Assembly (NCBI GenBank): GCA_934755305.1
Contig: CAKVLD010000058.1
Location: 1 to 17,982, forward strand
Direction of reading: 5' to 3'
DNA length: 17,982 bases
Source of the DNA: an uncultured Clostridium sp.
GTDB lineage: Bacteria; Bacillota; Clostridia; Clostridiales; Clostridiaceae
The position numbers were made by a program, and so were the translations under genes. Shown piece after piece: positions 6,713 through 14,491 of this stretch. The notes beneath the pieces are model-generated. The model was not told the DNA's origin. It saw only the letters and a program-made list of their open reading frames with translations, and did not search any database. Within the stretch, counting starts at the first letter, position 1. Each line of letters starts with the position of its first letter.

Positions 6713-9326
6713 ATCCCTTATCAATTTCTATTTTATTTATTTTAAAACCACCATTACTTGCATTTGCATTAAATGTATCTACATTGAACCATTTTTTAAT
6801 GTCAGAGCCTAATGCTGTTTTAATTCCTACAAAATATTCTCTAGAATCAAAATGTCTATTTGAATCATTAAGATTTGCATATATCAAATTCCCTGCTCTT
6901 GAAACTAATTTATCCTTACTAGAAGCAAGTAATTGTATTCTAAGCATATCGGTATAATCTAATACTATTACACTTTCTGGTTTGTTATAAGGTTCATCTT
7001 TTAACTCTGGAACCTCTACTGATATATTTACTTCAGTGAATGATCCTATTAAATTGTTAAAATTATCCTTATTGTAATATTCTATTCTTTTTCCGTCTAT
7101 AGAAAAATCACTAACCCATTCTCTTGAATTCTTTATTAAAGGAACTTCATATCCTCTAAGAATATCCATTAAATCATATCTAGTTTCTATTGCAGTCCAT
7201 CCAAGTATTACTGTCCATTTTGTTACAGAACCTAATCCAAACAACCAATTTCCTGCTGTTTCAACAGCCCTAAGTATGTTCATTTTATTACTATCATTTA
7301 GCAATGAAATCAAATTCAACACATATCTTACCGCTGTAATCTTAGTTGTCATAATACTTTTATTAGTAAAATCACTATATGTTGATACGTTATTTATTAT
7401 AGCTTCAATTTCATTTTCAAGTATTGTGTCCCCGGAATACTCAACTGGCATTCTGGTATCAGTATCTACCATACCTTTAAAATTAGTCATAATATATTCA
7501 ACTAAAAAGGCTTGATCCATTAATTCATTTCCTGCGCTAGACATTAAATCTGCAATTATTTTAAATATGGAACTATCTACTCCTATACCTCCATTTGTTT
7601 CAAACAAACCATCATTATTTATAGAATTATTATATTCATCTATAGTCATATCTTTAGGAACCATTTCTGATGAATAATTACTAGGCATTCCACTTACTAT
7701 ACTAGAATCTATAGATTTATCTCCTGGCAAATTAGAAAGTATACTAGTTAAACTGTTACTATTCAATTTAAGCTTTTTAAAATAATTCCAAAAATTTTTT
7801 GCACCTTCCGTAACTGTTGTAACAGGATCAATATTGAATACTATTCCATCAATACCTTTATCAGTTACTAATGAAGTCATATTTTTTAATTGAGTTAATT
7901 GAGTTGATAAAGAATTTTTCAAAATATCATTATTCTGCAATCCCTTAACCATCTTTTTAGCAATTTCAATATATTTTTCTTTACTGATAGAATCATTCTC
8001 ACCTAATCCAACAGATGCTTTAGTACTTTTAAAATAATTTTCTAACTCTTTATATTGTTTTTCTGTTAAAGTATTAGCTCCTATAGTACTTTCAATCTCA
8101 TCCATTCTTGATGAATATGTTGCAACATTACTTAAAATTATATCTACTATTTTCTGACCATTTTTAAAATTATCATTCAATGATTTTAAACTTAATGATC
8201 CTAATTTTGATTTAACTTCATCAATATCTTTTTTTATATTTTGATAATATGTTTCACCTAAGTTTTTTGCAGTAAGATGGGTATTCTCATATTGTGCTAT
8301 TTTAGAATCTAAGTCCGATTTATTTTCATTAATATATTCAATAGCTTCTATTCCTTTTTGTAATTTCTTTTTTACACCATCAAAATCTAATGAACTTTTA
8401 AATTTATCTATTAAATCATCAGTCCAATTATCTAGTTCATTTGATAGCATACTACTTAAAAGTTCTTCATTTTTTTTAACTACTTCTACTTCTGCATCCT
8501 CCCCATTTCCATTTTCCGGTATCTCAACTTCTGGTAAAGGATACTTATCATACGCTGTTATAATATATTTCATATATTTAATTGTTAATGCATTAGAAAT
8601 GTTTATCCCTTTTAAATCAAATGATTTCATTCCATATACTGCACATTGATAAATGAAATTTTTTGTTCCCTCCGCTAAGGATGACCATTCTACCCCTGTT
8701 ATACTATCTACATACTTAGGTATAAAAGGAATGTAACTATAATTTTTAAAATATATAATAGCAATATCCATTAATGCTTTTTTAGCATCTTCAATATCTT
8801 CCAGTTTTTTTTCAAATTTTGCTATAGTTTTATTTAGTTTTTCTAAATCATTTGCTGCATCAGATTTTTCAGCAACTTTGCCTAGTTCAGTGAATTTAGT
8901 TAATGCTCCTAATACTAAATTTGTAGGACCTTGATATTTCATAGCTCTTATCATTTGTTCTTCTAACACATCTTTGTTAAATAAGTTTCCTCTAAATTCT
9001 ACATCTATATCACTATCACTTATCTCAAAACCATAAAAGCTATTAGTATAATTATCATCTGTATATAGATTCTTTCTTATAACTTCTCTAATCTCAGATT
9101 TCATTTCATCATTTCCATTAAATGCTAATAATCCGTAATTTTCATATAAATCACTATCATAATTTCCAAGTGACGATTCTATTGCATTGGAAGCTGCCAT
9201 ATTTACCTGATTTCTAGCTCCAACAATCCTAGTGAAATCTATCATACTAAAAAAGAATGTTATTATAATAGGAATTATTAATGCAACAAATATGGTTATT
9301 GATCCTTTATTATTGGAAGTACTCAC
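6705..9326 (-). CDS. Large DUF5702/TadG-like pilus-associated surface protein
   Basis: The protein has 873 residues. It begins with a prepilin-like leader NNKG|SITIFVALIIPIIITFFF (cleavage after G8), one membrane helix (about 10-29), and then FTRIVGARNQVNMAASNAIESSL and YGLLAF, elements typical of the TadG/DUF5702 group in Firmicutes Tad loci. Position +5 of the mature form is Phe, not the usual Glu. The large remaining part should be extracellular. It has predicted coiled coils at about 150-190 and probably in the Lys/Glu-rich 280-400 region, and a hydrophobic stretch near 690-715 (GNWLFGLGSVTKWTVILGW). It overlaps the TadE-like gene upstream by 17 bases and the lipoprotein gene downstream by 8, so the three are translated as a coupled block. 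A tip or adhesive role is plausible by analogy to TadG; this is inferred, not shown. The family call is fairly secure from the N-terminus and context. Confidence 0.85.
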   Translation of the reverse strand: MSTSNNKGSITIFVALIIPIIITFFFSMIDFTRIVGARNQVNMAASNAIESSLGNYDSDLYENYGLLAFNGNDEMKSEIREVIRKNLYTDDNYTNSFYGFEISDSDIDVEFRGNLFNKDVLEEQMIRAMKYQGPTNLVLGALTKFTELGKVAEKSDAANDLEKLNKTIAKFEKKLEDIEDAKKALMDIAIIYFKNYSYIPFIPKYVDSITGVEWSSLAEGTKNFIYQCAVYGMKSFDLKGINISNALTIKYMKYIITAYDKYPLPEVEIPENGNGEDAEVEVVKKNEELLSSMLSNELDNWTDDLIDKFKSSLDFDGVKKKLQKGIEAIEYINENKSDLDSKIAQYENTHLTAKNLGETYYQNIKKDIDEVKSKLGSLSLKSLNDNFKNGQKIVDIILSNVATYSSRMDEIESTIGANTLTEKQYKELENYFKSTKASVGLGENDSISKEKYIEIAKKMVKGLQNNDILKNSLSTQLTQLKNMTSLVTDKGIDGIVFNIDPVTTVTEGAKNFWNYFKKLKLNSNSLTSILSNLPGDKSIDSSIVSGMPSNYSSEMVPKDMTIDEYNNSINNDGLFETNGGIGVDSSIFKIIADLMSSAGNELMDQAFLVEYIMTNFKGMVDTDTRMPVEYSGDTILENEIEAIINNVSTYSDFTNKSIMTTKITAVRYVLNLISLLNDSNKMNILRAVETAGNWLFGLGSVTKWTVILGWTAIETRYDLMDILRGYEVPLIKNSREWVSDFSIDGKRIEYYNKDNFNNLIGSFTEVNISVEVPELKDEPYNKPESVIVLDYTDMLRIQLLASSKDKLVSRAGNLIYANLNDSNRHFDSREYFVGIKTALGSDIKKWFNVDTFNANASNGGFKINKIEIDKGYD

Positions 9327-9936
9327 CGAATCCCTCCTTTACCTTTTCTATAACATCCATAATATTTCTAACTGTTGATCCATCTGGTAATTTCCATTTA
9401 ATTATCTGCTGTATTGACTCTGCTAAGTTACCAGCATAATTTACAACTCTAAGTCCTTCTGCTGAATTAGCAATCTGTATATTTTTTCTATATTTTTTAC
9501 TTAATTTAGCATCAGAGTTAAATAACCTAAACATTCCTTCAAATGGCATTTTAAAATCACAAGTTACTTCAATAGTTACATAATCATAAAAAACTGTCCA
9601 TCCATCATAAATATCTACATAAGTGTCAACCGTAATCGGTATCCTTAAATCTATTTCTTTTTTTATAACATTTTCAATTTCAGATATTAATGAATTCCTA
9701 TCTGAACTTTTATACATATCTAATGCATGAAATTCACCAGTTCCATTACTACCATTCCATTTGCTTACTATATTTGTAGTTGCATTATTAATAACCATCG
9801 ATGAATGTAACATAGAATAAATAGTAATACTAATGAATATTATTATAAGAATTAAAAAAGTAATAAAGGGAATTATTAATGCAGCCTCTATAGTTAGGCT
9901 TCCCTTCATTTTTTCCTTTTCTCTTTCTTCTACCAT
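9310..9936 (-). CDS. tadE: TadE-like pseudopilin (first copy)
   Basis: The protein has 208 residues. After a short charged head (MVEEREKEKM) comes the class III leader motif KG|SLTIEAALIIPFITF, with cleavage after G12 and Glu at +5, and a membrane helix at about 18-42. The mature extracellular domain of about 165 residues has a single cysteine and ends GEYFQ. This is the TadE/TadF pattern: minor pseudopilins processed like the pilin and required for assembly. ATG 9936 is chosen over the internal ATG at codon 10 because AGGAG lies directly upstream at good spacing. The gene follows the pilin gene after an 85-nt gap holding a strong hairpin, and overlaps the DUF5702 gene by 17 bases. Lower expression than the pilin is expected if the hairpin attenuates transcription. 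Confidence 0.9.
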   Translation of the reverse strand: MVEEREKEKMKGSLTIEAALIIPFITFLILIIIFISITIYSMLHSSMVINNATTNIVSKWNGSNGTGEFHALDMYKSSDRNSLISEIENVIKKEIDLRIPITVDTYVDIYDGWTVFYDYVTIEVTCDFKMPFEGMFRLFNSDAKLSKKYRKNIQIANSAEGLRVVNYAGNLAESIQQIIKWKLPDGSTVRNIMDVIEKVKEGFGEYFQ

Positions 9937-9971
9937 ATTTTTCTCCTAATACTTTTTTAATTTATTAAAAT

Positions 9972-10007
9972 ATTCGGTAACCTTACATAACTGTAAGTTT
10001 ACCGAAT
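9972..10007 (-). terminator. Strong hairpin behind the pilin gene (partial terminator or mRNA stabiliser)
   Basis: An inverted repeat begins 14 nt after the Flp pilin stop: outer stem of 9 bp (ATTCGGTAA with TTACCGAAT), one mismatch, inner stem of 6 bp (CTTACA with TGTAAG) and a 4-nt loop. In the minus-strand RNA it is followed by AUAUUUUAAU, a broken U-run, so termination would be incomplete. Genes continue closely behind it in the same direction, which fits an attenuator or 3'-end stabiliser that leaves the pilin in excess. Confidence 0.75.
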
Positions 10008-10021
10008 TAATTATTTTAGAC

Positions 10022-10219
10022 TTATTGCCCCTCTGATGTCATTGGTGTGTTAATCTCATCTATTTGAGTATCAATAGCTCCTTTTATCTTATTAAAGAAT
10101 GCTTGAATAGCTCCCTTAAATAAAAATGCTATACCAGCTAAAATTACCAATATTAGTACTATCTCAATAGTAGCTAATCCCTCTTCTTCTTTAAAAAATC
10201 TCGTCAATTGGTTTTTCAT
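10022..10219 (-). CDS. flp: Flp-type major pilin prepilin (Flp1-like)
   Basis: The precursor has 65 residues, the usual size of Flp prepilins. A 14-residue charged leader MKNQLTRFFKEEEG ends in Gly at the cleavage site. The mature protein begins LATIEIVLILVILAGIAFLF, with Glu at +5 as in type IV pilins, then a polar tail of about 27 residues (FFNKIKGAIDTQIDEINTPM). The usual Flp Glu-Tyr pair is Glu-Ile here, which is common in Gram-positive Flp1-like pilins. The predicted mature subunit is about 51 residues and would be polymerised by TadA with TadB/TadC after cleavage by one of the A24 peptidases. It has a strong Shine-Dalgarno (AGGGGGA) and is bracketed by a 51-nt gap upstream and the 9972-10007 hairpin downstream, both consistent with higher expression than its neighbours. 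It is the only major pilin gene in the window. Confidence 0.93.
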   Translation of the reverse strand: MKNQLTRFFKEEEGLATIEIVLILVILAGIAFLFKGAIQAFFNKIKGAIDTQIDEINTPMTSEGQ

Positions 10220-10270
10220 TATTTTTTCCCCCTAATCTCTTTAAATATTTATATTAATTTTACTTAATAT

Positions 10271-11137
10271 CTAAAATGCAAACATCTGCATAAGTGCAGG
10301 TACAACTGTAATTATAAATACAGCTAATAACATTAACATCATTGGAAAAAGTAACTTAGTTGAAGCTTCCTCTCCCTTCTTTTTTGCTAGTGATTTTCTT
10401 TCAAGCCAACACTCATTTGCTAACATTTCAAGTTTATTAGTCATATCAGCAGAACCTTTTGTTATATTCTGTAATACAATTGTTGAAAATTTACTTATTT
10501 CATTCACCTTACATCTTCTTGATAAATTCTTTAAACAAACCTCCCTTGTAATGTTAGACTCCATATCCTGAAATGTCTTTTTGAATTCATAATATAAAAC
10601 TGAGTTTTTATTTGTACTATTTAACACTTTTCCCCAAGCATTCTCGAAAGTTAATCCTGCACTAATTAATAATGTCAATTTACTTAAAAACTCTGGAAAG
10701 TCATATTTTATATTTTGAGTTCTTTTTTCTATCATTTGATCTAACATCGTATCTGTTAGAAAATATGCACCAATAAAAGCTACTACTCCACCTAAAGTTA
10801 ATGCAATTGAAAATGTTCCATTTGCTACTTGAAGGAAATAAATTGCTGTCATAAATAATAATGATATTACAACTTTATTTCCGGTATATACTCTAAATTT
10901 TTCTTTAGAATTATTACCATAAATTCTAATTATTTTTTCTTGCGAAGATTTATTTATTTTATTAATATTTTTTTCTCCGATTATATCATTTAGAGCCAAT
11001 CCTATTGGAATAAACTCTTTTAATCCATATTCATCTTTACTTACATCTTCAACTTCTTTAATATAATCTTTCTTCTTCGCTATCTGATACAAAATAAAAA
11101 TTAAAATTATCATTATAATAAACGGTATTCCAGCCAT
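10271..11137 (-). CDS. tadC: TadC-like inner-membrane platform protein (type II secretion F domain)
   Basis: The protein has 288 residues. The membrane helix at about 4-18 is followed by a charged cytoplasmic stretch, two hydrophobic segments (about 88-104 and 109-128), a GspF/T2SF domain at about 146-270 (DFPEFLSKLTLLISAGLTFENAW, then the conserved KGSADMTNKLEMLANE) and a final helix LFPMMLMLLAVFIITVVP. This is the TadC arrangement: with TadB it forms the membrane platform on which the TadA ATPase drives Flp assembly. Its ATG is only 2 nt behind the TadB stop, with the Shine-Dalgarno GAGGTG inside the end of tadB, so the two platform subunits are translationally coupled, fitting a hetero-oligomer. 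Length and domain order are normal; nothing is truncated. Confidence 0.92.
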   Translation of the reverse strand: MAGIPFIIMIILIFILYQIAKKKDYIKEVEDVSKDEYGLKEFIPIGLALNDIIGEKNINKINKSSQEKIIRIYGNNSKEKFRVYTGNKVVISLLFMTAIYFLQVANGTFSIALTLGGVVAFIGAYFLTDTMLDQMIEKRTQNIKYDFPEFLSKLTLLISAGLTFENAWGKVLNSTNKNSVLYYEFKKTFQDMESNITREVCLKNLSRRCKVNEISKFSTIVLQNITKGSADMTNKLEMLANECWLERKSLAKKKGEEASTKLLFPMMLMLLAVFIITVVPALMQMFAF

Positions 11138-11139
11138 AT

Positions 11140-12108
11140 CTACACCTCTATATTCATAATCTTACTTGCCCATAATGTTGATATTCCTATAATTATTAAA
11201 GCAACTGTAGATAGTACCCTTCCGATATTAGTATATAAATTTTGTAATAAATCTGGTGCCATAACTCCCATTAATGCAACTAATACAAATGGAATAACTG
11301 TTAATATTCTTGATTCAAACTTTTTACCAGATATTAAAACTGATATCTCTTGCTTTATTTCAATTTTATCTCCAATTACTTGACAAGAATTTTGAATAAC
11401 CTTATTTAAATTACCACCAGTCCTTTTACATGACTCAAATATATCTGAGAACGTCTGAATTTCTTCTAACCCGCTACGCTCTGCAAAATCTTTTAATGCC
11501 TCTTCAATAGATTGATTTACATCTAATTTTCTATTAATATTCCTTAACTCTTCTAATATATATATATCTTTACCTTCACCAAAAATTAAAGCTATTTCAT
11601 CACCAGCTTCTCTAAAAGAATTCTCAACTGATTTACCAGCACTTAATGAAGCGGAAATCGAATATAATGCTTCTTTAAACTGTAACAATAATTTTTCTTT
11701 ACGTTTCTGAATTATTTCTTTTGTCTTAATTGCTGGATATTTTAATCCAATTAAAGATAGTAATGCTGCCCATATAATATGTTTATAAAATATATATCCA
11801 ACAACAAATATTACTCCTATCCCAACTGCTGACCACATTAATTTTTCTTTTTTATTCATTATGTATTCATCATAATAAGTTAATGAACTGATTCTATTTT
11901 TTATATTTTTACCATTCGTAACCTCTTGTTTAAACACTTTTTTAGTATTAATTTTTTTACTTGCCTTAATTGGCTTTACCTTGGTTTCTTGAATCTCATC
12001 TTCAATAACTTCATACTTATTTTTGTTTTTCATCAATACAAAAACAACTAATCCAATAGTTAAAAGCACTATTACTGCCATAATAATGATTATAAGTTTT
12101 AAATTCAT
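11140..12108 (-). CDS. tadB: TadB-like inner-membrane platform protein (type II secretion F domain)
   Basis: The protein has 322 residues. An N-terminal helix (about 5-26) and a Lys-rich linker (about 27-85) precede two membrane segments (about 91-120). The T2SF domain spans about 144-270 (FKEALYSISASLSAGKSVENSF; ERSGLEEIQTFSDIFESCKRTGGNL), and two more helices lie near 268-285 and 298-316. The order TM-TM-T2SF-TM-TM and the ASLSAGKS / RTGGN elements are typical of TadB. It partners with TadC in the inner-membrane platform and contacts the TadA motor. The lead helix plus long basic linker is an extra compared with the simplest TadB layout. It starts 9 nt after the tadA stop with Shine-Dalgarno TAGGGGGAAAT, so both belong to one translation block. 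Confidence 0.92.
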   Translation of the reverse strand: MNLKLIIIIMAVIVLLTIGLVVFVLMKNKNKYEVIEDEIQETKVKPIKASKKINTKKVFKQEVTNGKNIKNRISSLTYYDEYIMNKKEKLMWSAVGIGVIFVVGYIFYKHIIWAALLSLIGLKYPAIKTKEIIQKRKEKLLLQFKEALYSISASLSAGKSVENSFREAGDEIALIFGEGKDIYILEELRNINRKLDVNQSIEEALKDFAERSGLEEIQTFSDIFESCKRTGGNLNKVIQNSCQVIGDKIEIKQEISVLISGKKFESRILTVIPFVLVALMGVMAPDLLQNLYTNIGRVLSTVALIIIGISTLWASKIMNIEV

Positions 12109-12117
12109 TATTTCCCC

Positions 12118-13362
12118 CTATTCCCCATTATAAATTCCACTCATCTTAAGCTTTTGGATATTATGGAACTTATTATTAGTTCTTCTTAATGTTGATATTA
12201 CCTTAGTATCTGTTGAACCTTCTTCCTCAACAAACTCAAATAATGGATTTAATTGTATTTCTCCATCCTCTATTCCAAGTACTTCACTAATTTCAAGTAC
12301 TTTTCTAGACTTATCTCTTATTCTTCCTATTTGAACTATAATATCAACAGCTGATGCTATTTGCTTTCTTATAGCAGGTAATGGAAATTCTGCACCAGTT
12401 AAAACCATTGTTTCTAATCTTGATAACATATCAATTGAAGAGTTAGCATGTCCAGTTGATAATGAACCATCGTGTCCTGTATTCATTGCTTGAAGCATAT
12501 CTAACGCTTCAGCTCCTCTAACTTCCCCTACAACTATTCTATCTGGTCTCATTCTTAAGGAACTCTTTATTAAATCCCTTATGGTAATTTCACCTTTACC
12601 TTCTGTATTTTTATTTCTAGATTCAAGTCTCACTAAGTTTTCAACATTCTTAATTTGAAGTTCTGCTGAATCCTCTATAGTAATAATTCTCTCATCTTTT
12701 GGAATGTAATTTGATAAAGCATTTAAGAATGTAGTCTTACCGGAGCCTGTCCCTCCACTTATGAAAATATTATATTTTGCAACTACAAGCTTACGTAAAA
12801 AATCTGCTGCTTCCTGTGATATACTTCCAACAGAAATCATCTTCTCTATTGTGAAAGGTGTATCAGGGAATTTTCTTATAGTAACAATAGGCCCATTTAG
12901 TGCTATAGGTGGTAAAACAATATTTACTCTTGATCCATCCTTTAATCTAGCATCAACTATAGGACTAGATTCATTTACTTCTCTATTAACGGTTGATACT
13001 ATTTTTTGAACTATATTATGTAGTGATTCTACACTATCAAACTTCATATTATATCTTTGGATTCTACCATTTTTTTCAATGAATATATCATCACATCCAT
13101 TAATCATAATTTCAGATATCTCTTTACTATCAATTAATGGTTGTAATATATCCAATCTTTTTATTGAGTTAAAGATAGTATCAAGTAAAACTTTTTTTTC
13201 AGATACACTTAATCTCAGATCATTATCTCTTAATGCTTCTGATAATTTTTCTTTTATTATTTCTTTTATTTCCTCATCACTTAAATCTCTCTGTACATAA
13301 TAATCACTTTGCAATAATTGCTTTATACTATCAGTTATTTGTTGCTCGATATTAATACTCAT
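12118..13362 (-). CDS. tadA: TadA/CpaF-type pilus assembly motor ATPase
   Basis: The protein has 414 residues, within the usual range for CpaF/TadA secretion ATPases. The N-terminal domain carries the family motif EISEIMINGCDDIFIEKNGR (about 81-100). Walker A GGTGSGKT is at 203-210, the Asp box TIEDSAEL at 228-235, Walker B IVVGEVRG at 276-283 and the His box TGHDGSLSTGHANS at 295-308; all expected catalytic residues are present. It hydrolyses ATP as a cytoplasmic hexamer to drive Flp pilin extrusion through TadB/TadC. The 40-residue C-terminal extension is hydrophilic. Shine-Dalgarno GGAGG overlaps the stop of the TadZ gene upstream (13 nt gap), so translation is coupled. It is the most conserved gene of the window and anchors the locus identity as Tad, not classical type IV pili. 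Confidence 0.97.
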   Translation of the reverse strand: MSINIEQQITDSIKQLLQSDYYVQRDLSDEEIKEIIKEKLSEALRDNDLRLSVSEKKVLLDTIFNSIKRLDILQPLIDSKEISEIMINGCDDIFIEKNGRIQRYNMKFDSVESLHNIVQKIVSTVNREVNESSPIVDARLKDGSRVNIVLPPIALNGPIVTIRKFPDTPFTIEKMISVGSISQEAADFLRKLVVAKYNIFISGGTGSGKTTFLNALSNYIPKDERIITIEDSAELQIKNVENLVRLESRNKNTEGKGEITIRDLIKSSLRMRPDRIVVGEVRGAEALDMLQAMNTGHDGSLSTGHANSSIDMLSRLETMVLTGAEFPLPAIRKQIASAVDIIVQIGRIRDKSRKVLEISEVLGIEDGEIQLNPLFEFVEEEGSTDTKVISTLRRTNNKFHNIQKLKMSGIYNGE

Positions 13363-13375
13363 TGTTAAATACCTC

Positions 13376-14473
13376 CTACAACTCTAACTCTTGTATGATT
13401 TTATTCATATAATATCTAATAAAATCTGAATTAATAACATCCTGCCCACTTAATTTTCTTAATTGATCATTTTCAGGAATTATAGTATTAAAGTTAACAT
13501 TATATTCACTATTTAAACCTTCTAATTGGTATTTTTCATTATTAATGTTATATAAGAAATAATATTTCTCTATTGTCCTTTGATCTCTATAACTAATATT
13601 GCTAACATACTTTTCTAACTTTATTAGTGATGTATTATCGCTAATTATTGGACATATTATATTTCTAGTTAAGTCTGATTTTAAAATCATATTGTATAGA
13701 GAATTATACTTTGATGACATATCTATAACTATATAGTTATATTTTTTTACTGAACAAATCCCCTCAACTAACCACTTTGCATCTTCTTCAGTCATATCTT
13801 CAATATCAAAAATACTCTCTGTAGGATTTAAATATGATACATTAGTATTCTTATCAACATTAATACTTGAAACTAATTTAGATGCAAAATTTTCTGCTCT
13901 ATCTTTAACTTCAAAAATTACATCTGATAAGTTCTTATTATTTTCACCATTGAAATATAAATCAGTACTTTGTATATCTTCTAAATTTAAATAAAATACT
14001 TCTTTTCCTTGCTGTGATAATGCAACACTTATAGCAGCTGCTATTGTACTTTTTCCACTTCCTCCTACTGGTGAATAAATTGGAATTATAGTTGTTTCAG
14101 CATTGTTTGATTGTAGATTAGTTGTATTTTCCGGATTATTTTCGCTATATGCTCTTATAACCTTATCTTTAAAGAACTCTATGTCTTTATATTTGTGAAT
14201 AAATTTTATATCATTTTCATCAATATCATAATCAACTAATAATATAATTGTACTTATTCCCATATTTTCTATTGATTTATCATACATTCTTTCATCAATT
14301 ACTAAAACTAAGTTATCTTTATTTCTTATTTCTTTTAGTCCATCTAATAGCAATTCTTCATTTGAAAAGCAATTAATTTCAAATGCTGCCTTATATTCTG
14401 ATGATATATATAAATACAAGCTATTTAAATACTCTTCATCATAGTCAGCAATAATTAAGTTTAGTTTTTTCAT
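13376..14473 (-). CDS. tadZ: TadZ/CpaE-like ParA-superfamily ATPase
   Basis: The protein has 365 residues with two parts. Residues 1-110 resemble an atypical receiver domain, starting KKLNLIIADYDEEYLNSL, with acidic residues after the first strand and LVLVIDE as a further strand. From about 128 a MinD/ParA-type ATPase follows: Walker A SPVGGSGKST at 134-143, a switch region YLNLEDIQSTDLYF at 161-174 and Walker B YIVIDMS at 247-253. In TadZ/CpaE proteins this layout serves to localise the pilus machine to a site on the membrane. The usual ParA signature Lys before GG (KGGxGK) is Val here. The start is ATG 14473 with AAGGAG 11 nt upstream. It lies between the FHA gene (18 nt gap) and tadA, so it could link phospho-signalling to motor placement (inference). 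Confidence 0.9.
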   Translation of the reverse strand: MKKLNLIIADYDEEYLNSLYLYISSEYKAAFEINCFSNEELLLDGLKEIRNKDNLVLVIDERMYDKSIENMGISTIILLVDYDIDENDIKFIHKYKDIEFFKDKVIRAYSENNPENTTNLQSNNAETTIIPIYSPVGGSGKSTIAAAISVALSQQGKEVFYLNLEDIQSTDLYFNGENNKNLSDVIFEVKDRAENFASKLVSSINVDKNTNVSYLNPTESIFDIEDMTEEDAKWLVEGICSVKKYNYIVIDMSSKYNSLYNMILKSDLTRNIICPIISDNTSLIKLEKYVSNISYRDQRTIEKYYFLYNINNEKYQLEGLNSEYNVNFNTIIPENDQLRKLSGQDVINSDFIRYYMNKIIQELEL

Positions 14474-14491
14474 AAAGTAGTTTTCTCCTTA

